From Gemmatimonadota bacterium (GTDB lineage Bacteria; Gemmatimonadota; Gemmatimonadetes; Gemmatimonadales; Gemmatimonadaceae), in contig JARIEY010000015.1 in assembly GCA_031127085.1 (NCBI GenBank), forward strand, positions 1 through 32,151: DNA of 32,151 nucleotides, in the 5' to 3' direction. Numbering within the stretch: the stretch's first letter is position 1; every line of letters starts with the position of its first letter. A program made the position numbers and the translations under genes. Shown here in pieces: positions 8,441 to 16,891 of the stretch. Below the pieces are notes generated by a model, which did no database searches, was not told the DNA's origin, and worked only from the letters and a program-made list of their open reading frames with translations.

Positions 8441-8517
8441 GACAGCGCGCGGATTCGGGGGCCCGATGAAAGCTAGCGTGAGGGCGCGGCCGGGGGCCAC
8501 AGCGCGCGCGGCGCCCC

Positions 8518-8529
8518 CTCGCATGCGAG
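8518..8529. promoter_or_regulatory. 12-bp perfect palindrome in the spacer upstream of thiolase
   Basis: CTCGCATGCGAG is a perfect palindrome in the 156-bp gap between the M29-like gene stop (8564) and the thiolase start (8407). It could be an operator or part of a hairpin. No partner site was found, so the call is tentative. Confidence 0.25.
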
Positions 8530-8563
8530 TCGCTCGCCGAACGCCACCGCCCGCAAGCCGGCG

Positions 8564-9715
8564 CTAAAACCGCTCGACGAACTGCCCCTCACGCATCAGC
8601 GCGAGCGGCGGCTCGTCCGCAAAAGTCAGGTCGACCACGACCGGCACAACATCCGGCTGAGTCTCCTTCACATACACGCGGTCGATGTGGATCACGGCGT
8701 CTGGCGACGAGAAGGCGCTTGGCCCCACCTGTCCGCCAAAGTGCTCGCTGCGCCCGAAGGCGAGGTGAAGCCCCAGCTTCTCGTCGAGCAGCACCTCGCC
8801 CACGGCCTGCACGCCAAAGGCCGCCAGGACGCCAAGTCCCAGCTCAGCCAGGTTGGCATAGGCGGGTTCTTTGGCAAGCAACTCGGCCTCGCGATCAGCA
8901 GCGACCCCCTGCGACAGCACGCGCACGGCCCGATTGCCCGCGATTTCATAGCGCACCACTTCGGTGCCGAACTGCACGGGGAGCACGCCCGCCGAGCGAC
9001 TCGGGTCGCCCTCGCGCTCGCCTTCGTAGGGCACGATATACGCCTCGCCCGACGGCAGGTTGCCCGCGACCCCGCGCTGAGGAAGCAACCCGCCCGACGC
9101 GTGCCCTGTGCGATGCCGCAAGTCGAGGTGCAGGCGGTCCTCGCCACCCGAATGATGGAACACGAGGTCGGCGCCCGTCGCACGGTCGAGCAGATCCTTG
9201 AGGAGGTTCACCCGGCGATTGACCTCGGTGTAGTCCACTCGCAGTGCAGGGATCATCTCCGCACGGAAGCCGGGCATCGTCGCCGCGCGCATCGGGTGCG
9301 CGCGCGCCGCCACCTTGAGCGGCGCGGTGGAACTGAAGCGCGTCAGCGCCATCAGCATGGGGGTCGTGTCGAAGATTTCCGCCATCGGGCACGCGCCCGA
9401 CGGGTCAAGATGATCGGCGTGCTGCGGCAGCGCTCCGCCGGTGTAGAGCCAGCACCGGTCCGGCAGGTCGCCGTTGTTCGTGTGCACATTGGGATACAGC
9501 AAAAGCTGCGTGCGGTATCCCACGGCATCCGACTGCCCCTCGAGCATCGCCACCCAGTCCGCAGCGATGCGGCGGCGGGCCGCCCACGCGGCATCGTCCG
9601 GCACGCGGTCATCGGGGAGATCAATCATCACGCCCAACCGGCGGTCATCGGTGGTGGGCGCGAAGACGCGCTGGACAAGGGCGGCGAGTTCGGCCGCGGT
9701 CAACGAGTCGTGCAC
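8564..9715 (-). CDS. M29 (aminopeptidase T)-like metallopeptidase
   Basis: The gene encodes 383 residues. I see a resemblance to the M29 aminopeptidase family rather than a certain match. NLPSGEAYIVPYEGE recalls the M29 NLPTGEV segment with its metal-binding Glu. GEVLLDEKLGLHLAFGRSEHFGG recalls the segment carrying a second Glu and a His. IHIDRVYVK near residue 350 occupies the place of the HxD ligand motif. The N-terminal half (1-200) is poorly recognisable. The start is GTG at 9715, 13 nt after the previous gene; GGAAGG lies only 3 nt upstream, so a start slightly elsewhere is possible. It has no signal peptide, so it is probably cytoplasmic. The alternative is a DUF-type protein that has lost peptidase activity. 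Confidence 0.55.
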   Translation of the reverse strand: MHDSLTAAELAALVQRVFAPTTDDRRLGVMIDLPDDRVPDDAAWAARRRIAADWVAMLEGQSDAVGYRTQLLLYPNVHTNNGDLPDRCWLYTGGALPQHADHLDPSGACPMAEIFDTTPMLMALTRFSSTAPLKVAARAHPMRAATMPGFRAEMIPALRVDYTEVNRRVNLLKDLLDRATGADLVFHHSGGEDRLHLDLRHRTGHASGGLLPQRGVAGNLPSGEAYIVPYEGEREGDPSRSAGVLPVQFGTEVVRYEIAGNRAVRVLSQGVAADREAELLAKEPAYANLAELGLGVLAAFGVQAVGEVLLDEKLGLHLAFGRSEHFGGQVGPSAFSSPDAVIHIDRVYVKETQPDVVPVVVDLTFADEPPLALMREGQFVERF

Positions 9716-9728
9716 GGGCCTTCCGTAG

Positions 9729-10280
9729 CTAGGGTGCGCAGCACTTCGGATAGATCACCAGCGTCACGCGCTTCTCCCGCGTCCCCGTGGCCACTGCTGC
9801 GGCCGCGAGCGCGGTCAGCCACACGGGCGCCGCGCGCCGCCACGCGGAGTAGTGGCGCTGCCGCTCTTTGGTTGCTGGGGTCATCGGCCAACCGGCGTAG
9901 CGGAACGCGACCGCGCTGACCACCGTCGACACCGCGACGTTTGCCCCCCAGTCACTCGCCTGCCCGTTGGTGCGCGACACCAGCCATGCCCCCGTGCCGG
10001 CCCCCAGGCCACCACCCGCCCACAACAGGGGCGTGAGCGCGCGCACGAGTTGGGGGTCGTCAACCTCGCCGCCGTGACCGCGAATCAGATACGCCACGCC
10101 CGCCGCGGCCACGAGCCCACCCTCGGCGCCCAACGTGAACGCCACCGCTCCGGCGGCGAGTTCCCCTGCGACGCGCGTCGGCAAGATCCGCGGCGTGACC
10201 GTCCGCTGCCCAGCGGCCGCGCTTCCACAAACGGCAAGCGCCAGTACGGTTCGGCGCAGACTTGTGATAACGGCGAACAT
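9729..10280 (-). CDS. Small secreted/membrane glycine-rich protein, unknown function
   Basis: I do not recognise a named family. The protein has 183 residues. A signal peptide (MFAVITSLRRTVLALAVCGS, followed by AAAGQ) precedes RVAGELAAGAVAFTLGAEGG. Two or three Gly/Ala-rich segments could be membrane-spanning or a glycine zipper, and the tail is basic with a CC pair. The start at 10280 has a strong GGAGG 6 nt upstream, better than an upstream start at 10304. The RVAGE motif and overall layout recur in the minus-strand gene at 11255-11803, suggesting two diverged copies flanking the Uma2 gene. It is upstream of the M29-like gene on the same strand. Confidence 0.7.
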   Translation of the reverse strand: MFAVITSLRRTVLALAVCGSAAAGQRTVTPRILPTRVAGELAAGAVAFTLGAEGGLVAAAGVAYLIRGHGGEVDDPQLVRALTPLLWAGGGLGAGTGAWLVSRTNGQASDWGANVAVSTVVSAVAFRYAGWPMTPATKERQRHYSAWRRAAPVWLTALAAAAVATGTREKRVTLVIYPKCCAP

Positions 10281-10317
10281 CTCATCCTCCGCGGAACCAC
10301 GCACGCCTCCTGAGAGA

Positions 10318-10387
10318 ATCTGCCATCAGCCACCCGCCATCCGCCATCCGCCATCTGACATCTGACATCTGCCACCCGCCATCCGCA
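10318..10387 (+). repeat. Heptamer array ATCYGCC (complement of RGATGGC), 10 units (array 4)
   Basis: Ten consecutive 7-nt units run in strict register: ATCTGCC, ATCAGCC, ACCCGCC, ATCCGCC twice, ATCTGAC twice, ATCTGCC, ACCCGCC, ATCCGCA. This is the reverse complement of the unit at 3916-4020, so it is the third locus of the same family. It occupies the divergent spacer between the 183-residue protein gene (-) and Uma2 (+); its pyrimidine-rich strand is the Uma2 sense strand. Confidence 0.9.
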
Positions 10388-10490
10388 TCGTTTTATCCCT
10401 CTCCGCACTGGAACGATGACGCAGTCCCAACGGCGGAGGCCCATAATGCGCCATGCCGAGTTGCATTCCTCCCGCCGCCGAGCGTACCGT

Positions 10491-11063
10491 ATGGCCATGC
10501 CTGCAAGCGTACCACGCTACTGGACGCCGGCCGATGTGCTGGCGGAGTTTCCCGAGGGCAGCGGCACTCGGCACGAGTGCATCGACGGGGAGCTGTTCGT
10601 GACCTCAGCGAAGCGCACTGCACACGCGATCGCGGTTCAGCGCCTCGCACGACTGTTGTCGCGCGCCATCGAGGCTGACGACCAACTCCCGCGCGTCATT
10701 GTGCTCCTCGCCGACCTGCGACTCACCGCGGACTCGCTCGTGCAGCCCGACCTCTTCGTGCTTCCCGCTCCACTAAGTGCCGATGCTCGCTGGGAAGACC
10801 TCCCCCGACCGATACTGATCATCGAAGTGCTGTCACCCTCCACCGCGCACGTCGACCGCGGCCGCAAGCGCCATCTCTACCAGCGCGCCGGGGTGCCGGC
10901 GTACTGGATTGTCGACCTCGACGCGCGGTGCGTGGAGCGGTGGACACCGTCGTCTGAGGCGGCGGACGTGAAGACGGGGACGCTGCAATGGGTCGACCCA
11001 GTCAGTGACGCGACGGTCGATATCGACCTGGCCGCGCTGTTCGCGTCGGTGCTCGACGGGTAG
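10491..11063 (+). CDS. Uma2-family PD-(D/E)XK endonuclease-like protein
   Basis: 190 residues with the features of the Uma2 (DUF820) family of small PD-(D/E)XK nuclease-fold proteins. Key segments are HECIDGELFV near the N-terminus, VQPDLFVL carrying the catalytic Asp, IIEVLSPST carrying the E-x-L pair, and DRGRKRHLYQRAGVPAYWIVD. The order D then EVL then K/R-rich helix fits the nuclease core. I placed the start at the ATG at 10491 rather than the earlier one at 10416, because the upstream residues look like random Arg-rich translation and family members begin close to the WTPADVLAEFP segment. No Shine-Dalgarno is clear. Uma2 genes are often numerous and mobile, and their biological role is unresolved. 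Here it lies alone between two paralogous minus-strand genes. Confidence 0.88.
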   Translation: MAMPASVPRYWTPADVLAEFPEGSGTRHECIDGELFVTSAKRTAHAIAVQRLARLLSRAIEADDQLPRVIVLLADLRLTADSLVQPDLFVLPAPLSADARWEDLPRPILIIEVLSPSTAHVDRGRKRHLYQRAGVPAYWIVDLDARCVERWTPSSEAADVKTGTLQWVDPVSDATVDIDLAALFASVLDG

Positions 11064-11138
11064 CTCGTCCGGTAGCACGGGACCGCGAATAACCCGACGC
11101 ACCCTGCCCGACTGGGCCTTCTCCGCGCAACTCGAATT

Positions 11139-11159
11139 GCGTTTGGTATTACTAAACGC
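11139..11159. promoter_or_regulatory. 21-bp near-perfect palindrome between convergent genes
   Basis: The core TTTGGTATTACTAAA is flanked by GCG and CGC, giving ten paired positions around a single central base with one G-T type mismatch. It is noticeably AT-rich against the local background. It lies between the Uma2 stop (11063) and the convergent gene end (11255). It could be a protein-binding site or a bidirectional terminator stem, although no U-tract follows. Confidence 0.4.
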
Positions 11160-11254
11160 TCATGGGAACGCGTACCAACGAGCGACGCCTGCGCGTCCGC
11201 GTCATAGGCCTCGCTCAGGTGGGAACCATCACCGCCTGACCCGAGCGCGTCGCC

Positions 11255-11803
11255 CTACCTCTGCCACTTCCGCGACGCGTTGAACGCGATCGTTCCACCA
11301 ATCGCAGGCAACGACGAGTCAAGCGTCGCCATCAACCACTTGCGGTGCGAACTGGCCTCGTTCGAGGGCATGCGCCCCTTGAAGATCAGCTTCGACATCA
11401 GCAGACTCGCTCCCACCCCGGCCGTCACGCCAACCATCGTGGTGCGGAAGTCGCCGGATTCCGCCCCGAGATTGCCGATCGCGAACACGGTGCCGCCAAT
11501 CGCAAACGCGGCGCTCGCGATGCCGATGTCGTTGACGATGTGCTCCCGCACGCGGTCGTGGTCGGACTTCATCATGGTCGTGGCAATCGTCCCGACCCCA
11601 CGCCCCACGAAATACCCGATCACGCCAGCGTACGTGCCGGCCACGATCTCGCCGGCCACCCGCTCATAGCGGATGGCGGGTTTTCCCTCGGTCGCGGCGC
11701 CAGCCTGCTCGGCCCCCACCGGCACCGGCCCCCACTGCCCCTGCGCGACGCTCGCCCACAGGGCGAGCAGCGCGGCGGCGGCGAAGACGCGAGATCGGAT
11801 CAC
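11255..11803 (-). CDS. Small secreted/membrane glycine-rich protein, possible paralogue of the protein at 9729-10280
   Basis: No named family is recognised. The protein has 182 residues with a signal peptide (to about residue 22, ending VAQGQ), then RVAGEIVAGTYAGVIGYFVG and further Gly/Ala-rich segments. The layout matches the protein encoded at 9729-10280: signal peptide, RVAGE-hydrophobic-AG motif, an acidic/basic linker, a second hydrophobic segment, then a basic tail. Identity is low, so paralogy is an inference. The start is GTG at 11803 overlapping the thrS stop as GTGA, so it is translationally coupled to thrS. The envelope location suggests its function is unrelated to tRNA charging. 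Confidence 0.7.
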   Translation of the reverse strand: MIRSRVFAAAALLALWASVAQGQWGPVPVGAEQAGAATEGKPAIRYERVAGEIVAGTYAGVIGYFVGRGVGTIATTMMKSDHDRVREHIVNDIGIASAAFAIGGTVFAIGNLGAESGDFRTTMVGVTAGVGASLLMSKLIFKGRMPSNEASSHRKWLMATLDSSLPAIGGTIAFNASRKWQR

Positions 11804-13746
11804 GCGCCCTGCCCTTCGCTCGACGGCGTGAGTGCGCGAGCGGCGATCTCACCACGCACACGTTCAATAAAGGCATCCACGCTCACGACCTCCTGCTTCT
11901 TCCCCTCGCCGCGCACGCGCACGGCAATCGTCCCGGCCTCCGCCTCGCGCTTTCCGATCACCGCCATGTACGGCACCTTCATCACCTCGGCCTGTCGAAT
12001 ACGGTAGTTCAGCGATTCGGACGTTTCGAGATGCGCGCGAATGCCGGCCGCCTTCATCTGCTCCGTCACGGTCTTCGCCACATCGGCCAACTCGTCGGAG
12101 ATCGGCAGCACCCGCACCTGCTCGGGCGCCAGCCAGACGGGGAATGCACCGGCAAAGTGCTCGATGAGAATGGCGATGAAGCGTTCGAACGATCCGCTCA
12201 CCGCCCGGTGAATCACCACTGGACGGTGCGCCGCATTGTCCTCCCCCACGTACTCGAGGTCGAACCGCTCCGGCGCGTTGTAGTCGAGCTGAATGGTTCC
12301 GAGCTGCCACTGCCGGCCAATGGAGTCGGTGACGTCGAAGTCGATCTTGGGGCCGTAGAACGCGCCGTCGCCCGGCTTCATCTCGTACGCACGCCCGGTG
12401 GACTCGAGGGCGGCGCGCAACGCCGCTTCGGCCGAGTCCCAGAGCTCGTCGCTTCCAATGCGCACTTCGGGGCGCGTCGCAAACCGCAGCGTCGCCGCCA
12501 ACCCAAAGGTGTCGTAATAGCCAAGAATGAAGTCCATCAGGAACTTCACTTCGTCCGCAATCTGGTCCTTGCGCAGATAAATGTGGCAGTCGTCCTGCGC
12601 GAACTGCCGCACACGCGTCAACCCGGAGAGCGCCCCTGACACCTCGTTGCGATGCAGCACGTCAAACGTGGCGTACCGGATGGGGAGCTCCCGGTACGAA
12701 TGCTTGTGCGACGCGTAGAAGAGGTGGTGCGACGGGCAGTTCATCGGCTTGAGCGACGTGTCGTGCTCCTCGGTCTCATTGTTGTAGACGAGGAACATGT
12801 TCTCCTTGTACTTGCCCCAGTGCCCCGATTGTTCCCAGAGCTTCTTGGTGTACAGGATGGGCGTCTTCACCTCGAGGAAGTGCTCCTGCTGCCGCTCGCG
12901 CACAAAGTGCTCGAGCGTCAGGTACAGCTGCGTGCCGCGCGGCGTCCAGAACGCCGAGCCCGGCGAGACCGGGAAGAACTGGAACAGGTCGAGCGACTTG
13001 CCAAGCACGCGATGGTCGCGCCGCTTGGCCTCCTCGATCCGGTGCAGATGCGCATCGAGCTCTTCCTTCTTGAAGAAGGCGGTGGCGTAGATGCGCTGCA
13101 GCATCTGCCGCTTTTCATCGCCGCGCCAGTACGCGCCGGCGGTGTGCAGCAGCTTGAAATGCTTGAGGTGCGACGTGTCGGGCACGTGCGGGCCGCGGCA
13201 CAGATCGGTAAAGCCGCCGTCGGTGTAGGTCGAGATGACCTCGTCGCTCCCTTCGAAATCGGCGAGGCGCTCGAGCTTCAGGGGATCGTCCGCAAAGACC
13301 ACGCCCGCTTCCGCCTGCGACACCTCGGCGCGCACGAAGGGCAGCTTCTCGGCCGCCACCTTTCGCATCTCCGCTTCGAACGCCGCCAGATCTTCGGGCG
13401 TGAACGGCTTGTCCACCTCGAAGTCGTAATAGAAGCCGTCGTCGATGGCCGGGCCGAAGCCGATCTTCGCCTCGGGGCGCAGCCGGCGCACGGCCGTAGC
13501 GAGCACGTGAGCGCCCGAATGGCGCAGCACGGCGAGCGCCCGCGGATCCTTGTCGGTAATCACGGTGAACGCGCCGCCCTTGCGCAGCGGCGTCACCAGG
13601 TCCTGCACCTCGCCATCCACGGAGACGGCGACGGCCGCCAGCAGCAGACGCGGTCCAATGGAGGCGACAACCTCCCTGGGAAGGGTGCCGGGCGCCACTT
13701 CGCGGGTGGCGCCATCAGGAAGCGTGAGGATCAGCAGCGACGACAT
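11800..13746 (-). CDS. thrS: Threonine-tRNA ligase
   Basis: 648 residues, full length for bacterial ThrRS, a class II synthetase that charges tRNA-Thr and edits mis-charged serine. Domains in order: TGS (1-62), editing domain with HSGAH at 76-80 and CRGPH with C183 and H187, catalytic core from about 245 to 540, and anticodon-binding domain from about 545. The catalytic zinc ligand C337 is in PMNCPSHHLFY. The start is ATG at 13746. Its stop overlaps the GTG of the downstream glycine-rich protein. No T-box or other leader recognisable as a riboswitch was found upstream. The 15-nt tandem duplication just 5' of the start is listed separately. Confidence 0.97.
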   Translation of the reverse strand: MSSLLILTLPDGATREVAPGTLPREVVASIGPRLLLAAVAVSVDGEVQDLVTPLRKGGAFTVITDKDPRALAVLRHSGAHVLATAVRRLRPEAKIGFGPAIDDGFYYDFEVDKPFTPEDLAAFEAEMRKVAAEKLPFVRAEVSQAEAGVVFADDPLKLERLADFEGSDEVISTYTDGGFTDLCRGPHVPDTSHLKHFKLLHTAGAYWRGDEKRQMLQRIYATAFFKKEELDAHLHRIEEAKRRDHRVLGKSLDLFQFFPVSPGSAFWTPRGTQLYLTLEHFVRERQQEHFLEVKTPILYTKKLWEQSGHWGKYKENMFLVYNNETEEHDTSLKPMNCPSHHLFYASHKHSYRELPIRYATFDVLHRNEVSGALSGLTRVRQFAQDDCHIYLRKDQIADEVKFLMDFILGYYDTFGLAATLRFATRPEVRIGSDELWDSAEAALRAALESTGRAYEMKPGDGAFYGPKIDFDVTDSIGRQWQLGTIQLDYNAPERFDLEYVGEDNAAHRPVVIHRAVSGSFERFIAILIEHFAGAFPVWLAPEQVRVLPISDELADVAKTVTEQMKAAGIRAHLETSESLNYRIRQAEVMKVPYMAVIGKREAEAGTIAVRVRGEGKKQEVVSVDAFIERVRGEIAARALTPSSEGQGA

Positions 13747-13768
13747 TCGGGGACAGGAAAAAGGGCCA

Positions 13769-13798
13769 GTGGAACACGACGATGTGGAACACGACGAT
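13769..13798. repeat. Perfect 15-bp tandem duplication in the thrS leader
   Basis: GTGGAACACGACGAT occurs at 13769-13783 and again, with no mismatch, at 13784-13798. It lies 23 nt upstream of the thrS start. It is either a recent duplication or a doubled binding site. Confidence 0.8.
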
Positions 13799-13831
13799 CA
13801 CGAGCGGACCGGCTGCGTGCGGGCTCGCGCG

Positions 13832-13987
13832 CTAATGCTCGGCCAACGCCTGCAGCAGACTGGGGACGCGGTCGGCAAATGCAAAGAAGCAGACGATCCC
13901 CACGAGCAGCAGAATCGTGAACACCACCCACGGCGCAATCGCCTTGGGGGTGGCGACAGCTTTGGGATTTGTCAGCGGTTCGAGCAT
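13832..13987 (-). CDS. 51-residue single-span membrane protein, unknown
   Basis: A short reading frame starting at ATG 13987 gives MLEPLTNPKAVATPKAIAPW, a hydrophobic span at about residues 20-38, then a short amphipathic tail ending LLQALAEH. The composition is that of a real small membrane protein: a Pro/Lys-rich soluble start, one span, and a positive residue next to it. No Shine-Dalgarno is seen and no family is recognised. It lies upstream of thrS on the same strand and is divergent from valS, so it may share the valS-thrS promoter region. Longer readings of the same frame extend into the valS gene and are rejected. Confidence 0.5.
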   Translation of the reverse strand: MLEPLTNPKAVATPKAIAPWVVFTILLLVGIVCFFAFADRVPSLLQALAEH

Positions 13988-14122
13988 GCGGACCGGGCCA
14001 AGGCGTGAACGCACCGCAGGGCGGCGCGTGAGGACGGAAGATGCCCCAACATAGCAGATCGACGGGGGCGAACGACAGATGCGGCGCACCGCAACCGCTA
14101 CCGTTAGAGGCAAGAAGGCCGG

Positions 14123-14128
14123 TATCTT
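14123..14128 (+). promoter_or_regulatory. Candidate -10 element for valS
   Basis: TATCTT lies 9 nt upstream of the valS ATG at 14138. If transcription starts at the usual distance, the message would be nearly leaderless, which fits the absence of a Shine-Dalgarno. No matching -35 hexamer is clear. Confidence 0.35.
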
Positions 14129-14137
14129 TAGAGCGAC

Positions 14138-16891
14138 ATGACCAATCCGACCCCTTCCGACATCCCCGCGACCTACGACGCGGGCGCCACTGAACGCGCC
14201 CTGTACGAGGCCTGGGAGGCCGCCGGCCTGTTCCACGCCGAGGCGGCCAACAGCTCACGCACCGGTGGTGCGCGCGACCCCTTCACCATCGTCATTCCGC
14301 CCCCGAACGTGACGGCCGTGCTCCACGTCGGACACGGGCTCAACAACTCGGTGCAGGACGTCATCGTCCGCTGGCGCCGGATGGCGGGCGACGAAGCGCT
14401 GTGGGTGCCAGGCACCGACCACGCCGGCATTGCCACGCAGAATGTCGTGGAGAAGCTGATCGCGCAGGAAGGCAAGACGCGCTTTGACCTGGGTCGCGAG
14501 CCGTTCGTGGCGCGCACGGCCGACTTCGTGCGCGAGACGGGCGGCGTGATCCTGCAGCAGCTGCGGGCCATCGGCGCCTCCGCCGACTGGCGCCGCACCG
14601 CCTACACGCTGTCCCCCGAGCTTTCGCGCGCCGTGCGCGAGGCGTTCGTGCGTTTGTACGAGAAGGGGCTGATCTACCGCGGCTATCGCGTGATCCACTG
14701 GTGCCCGCGCTGCCTCACGTCGCTCTCCGACGAGGAAGCCGAGTTCAAGGAGACGTACGGCAAGCTGCATCACGTGCGCTACCCGCTTGCCGATGATCCC
14801 ACGCGTTCGATCACCGTGGCCACCACGCGCCCGGAGACGATGCTCGGCGACGTCGCGGTGGCCGTGCACCCGGATGACGAACGCTATCAGGCGCTCATCG
14901 GCACCGACCTTCTGCTCCCCATCGCGAACGTGCGCATACCGATCGTCGCCGACTCTTTTGTGGACAAGGAGTTCGGCACGGGGATGGTGAAGATCACGCC
15001 GGCCCACGACCCCAACGACTTTGAGGCGGGCAAGCGGCTGGGGCTCGCCATGCCGGTGGTGATCACGCCCGACGGCCACATGGGCGAGGTGCACGAGGCC
15101 GAGGGCCGCGTCCCCGCCTCGCTGCGCGGCCTCGAACGTTTTGACGCCCGCAAAAAGATCGTGAAGATGCTCGAGGCGCAGGGCTTCCTCGACAAGATCG
15201 ACCAGCACCATCACAGCGTGCGGCATTGCTACCGCTGCCACACCGTGGTGGAGCCGCGCCTCAGCGACCAGTGGTTCGTGAAGATGGCACCGCTCGCCAA
15301 ACCCGCGCTCGACGCGGTGCAGACGGGCAAAGTGCGCATCGTGCCGGAACGCTGGAACGCCGTCTACGTGAACTGGATGGAGGGGATCCGCGACTGGAAC
15401 ATCTCCCGCCAGCTCTGGTGGGGGCACCGCATTCCGGTCTGGCACTGCCCCTGCGGGCATAAGGCCGCGCTCCGCGAAGATCCCACCGGCGGCTGCCCGC
15501 AGTGCGGCGGCGCGTGGACGCAGGACGAAGACGTGCTCGACACCTGGTTCTCGTCCTGGCTCTGGCCCATCAGCACGCTGGGCTGGCCCGACAAGGACAA
15601 CGGGCCGGACCTCAAGGCGTTCTATCCCACCGACGTGCTCGTCACCGCCCCGGAGATCCTGTTCTTCTGGGTGGCGCGGATGATCATGGCCGGGCTCGAG
15701 TTCAAGGGCGAAGTGCCGTTCCACACGGTGTATCTGCACGGCACCGTGCGCGATATGCAGCATCGCAAGATGTCCAAGTCGCTGGGCAACGGCATCGATC
15801 CTTTGGAGGTCGTGGAGAAGTTCGGCGCCGATGCGCTGCGCTGGACGATGATCGCCGGCATGGGGCTTGGTGTGGACGTGCTGCTCGATCCGGAAGATCT
15901 GGAAAAGTCGTTCGCTCCCGGCCGCAACTTTGCCACCAAGCTGTGGAACATCGGCCGCTTCCTCCTGATGCAGGTGGGGGGCGAGCCGGTGCGCGCGCTT
16001 GGCGAACTGGACCGTACCAAGTTCCGCAGCGCCGACCACTGGATCATCAATCGGCTGGCCGATGCCGTGGCCGACTGCGACACCGCGCTCGGTCCGGTGC
16101 GGCCGCCCAATGGCACGTGGCCGGAATCGCAGCGACAGGCCGGGCTGCGCCTCGACGCGTACGCCGAAGCGGCGCGGCGCTTCCTCTGGAACGACCTCGC
16201 CGACTGGTACGTGGAGTCGAGCAAGAACCGACTCACCGAGGCCGGCGACGATCGTGAGATCGCACGCGCTTTGCTGGTGCACTGCTTCGACCAGGGCCTG
16301 CGGCTGCTGCATCCCATCATGCCGTTCATCACTGAAACGCTCTGGCAGAAGCTGCCAAGCCATCAGGACGGCGCGTGGCTGGTGAAGGCCGGGTGGCCGA
16401 CGGCCCCCGCGCGCAGCGAGGCGGCGCAAGAGTTCGAGGTCGTGAAGGAGGTGATCACGGCCGTGCGGCAGATCCGCAACGATTATGTGCTCCCCCCCAC
16501 GCAGCCGCTGACCGCGCACCTGGCGGGCAATGCCACGGCCGCGGCCATCGCGCTCGCCGAGGCGGGCTTTGTGCAGCGTATGTGCCGCGCGGAACTCGTG
16601 GACGGCGGGGCACCCACCGGTGCGGCCGCGCACGCGCTGCTCGGCGGCGGCCTTGAAGTCGTGATCCCTCTCGAGGGGATCGTGGATGTCGCCAAGGAGC
16701 GCGGCAAGCTGGAGACCGAACTCGCGCAGTTGGACAAGCAACTGACCGGGCTGCGCGGGCGGTTGGCCAACCCCGGGTTCACCGGCAAGGCACCGGCCGC
16801 GGTCATTGAGGCCGAACGTGCGAAGGAAGCTGAGTGGGCGGCGCGTTCAGAGTTGCTGCGGGGCAAGATCAAGGCGATGGGCGGGGCGTGA
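14138..16891 (+). CDS. valS: Valine-tRNA ligase
   Basis: 917 residues, full length for the class I enzyme that charges tRNA-Val. The HIGH-type motif is HVGH at 63-66 in PPPNVTAVLHVGHGLNN. KMSKS is at 544-548. A CPRC segment and a CPCG...CPQCGG zinc-ribbon-like region (about 430-460) lie in the editing/connecting domains. TTRPETMLGD marks the editing domain. The C-terminal coiled coil (from about 825, IVDVAKERGKLETELAQLDK) binds the tRNA. The stop overlaps the ATG of the next gene as TGATG. It opens a run of overlapping genes to purN, so a housekeeping operon is likely. Confidence 0.97.
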   Translation: MTNPTPSDIPATYDAGATERALYEAWEAAGLFHAEAANSSRTGGARDPFTIVIPPPNVTAVLHVGHGLNNSVQDVIVRWRRMAGDEALWVPGTDHAGIATQNVVEKLIAQEGKTRFDLGREPFVARTADFVRETGGVILQQLRAIGASADWRRTAYTLSPELSRAVREAFVRLYEKGLIYRGYRVIHWCPRCLTSLSDEEAEFKETYGKLHHVRYPLADDPTRSITVATTRPETMLGDVAVAVHPDDERYQALIGTDLLLPIANVRIPIVADSFVDKEFGTGMVKITPAHDPNDFEAGKRLGLAMPVVITPDGHMGEVHEAEGRVPASLRGLERFDARKKIVKMLEAQGFLDKIDQHHHSVRHCYRCHTVVEPRLSDQWFVKMAPLAKPALDAVQTGKVRIVPERWNAVYVNWMEGIRDWNISRQLWWGHRIPVWHCPCGHKAALREDPTGGCPQCGGAWTQDEDVLDTWFSSWLWPISTLGWPDKDNGPDLKAFYPTDVLVTAPEILFFWVARMIMAGLEFKGEVPFHTVYLHGTVRDMQHRKMSKSLGNGIDPLEVVEKFGADALRWTMIAGMGLGVDVLLDPEDLEKSFAPGRNFATKLWNIGRFLLMQVGGEPVRALGELDRTKFRSADHWIINRLADAVADCDTALGPVRPPNGTWPESQRQAGLRLDAYAEAARRFLWNDLADWYVESSKNRLTEAGDDREIARALLVHCFDQGLRLLHPIMPFITETLWQKLPSHQDGAWLVKAGWPTAPARSEAAQEFEVVKEVITAVRQIRNDYVLPPTQPLTAHLAGNATAAAIALAEAGFVQRMCRAELVDGGAPTGAAAHALLGGGLEVVIPLEGIVDVAKERGKLETELAQLDKQLTGLRGRLANPGFTGKAPAAVIEAERAKEAEWAARSELLRGKIKAMGGA

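Noticed and set aside
3916-10387. CRISPR arrays
   Set aside because: Units are only 7 nt with no spacers and no cas genes in the window.
13731-14258. 175-residue minus-strand reading frame extending from the small membrane protein into valS
   Set aside because: Different frame from the small membrane protein and Arg/Pro-rich; it overlaps the valS 5' end.
14255-16741. 828-residue minus-strand reading frame opposite valS
   Set aside because: It is a GC-rich shadow frame of valS, with Arg/His/Pro-rich composition and no recognised domain.
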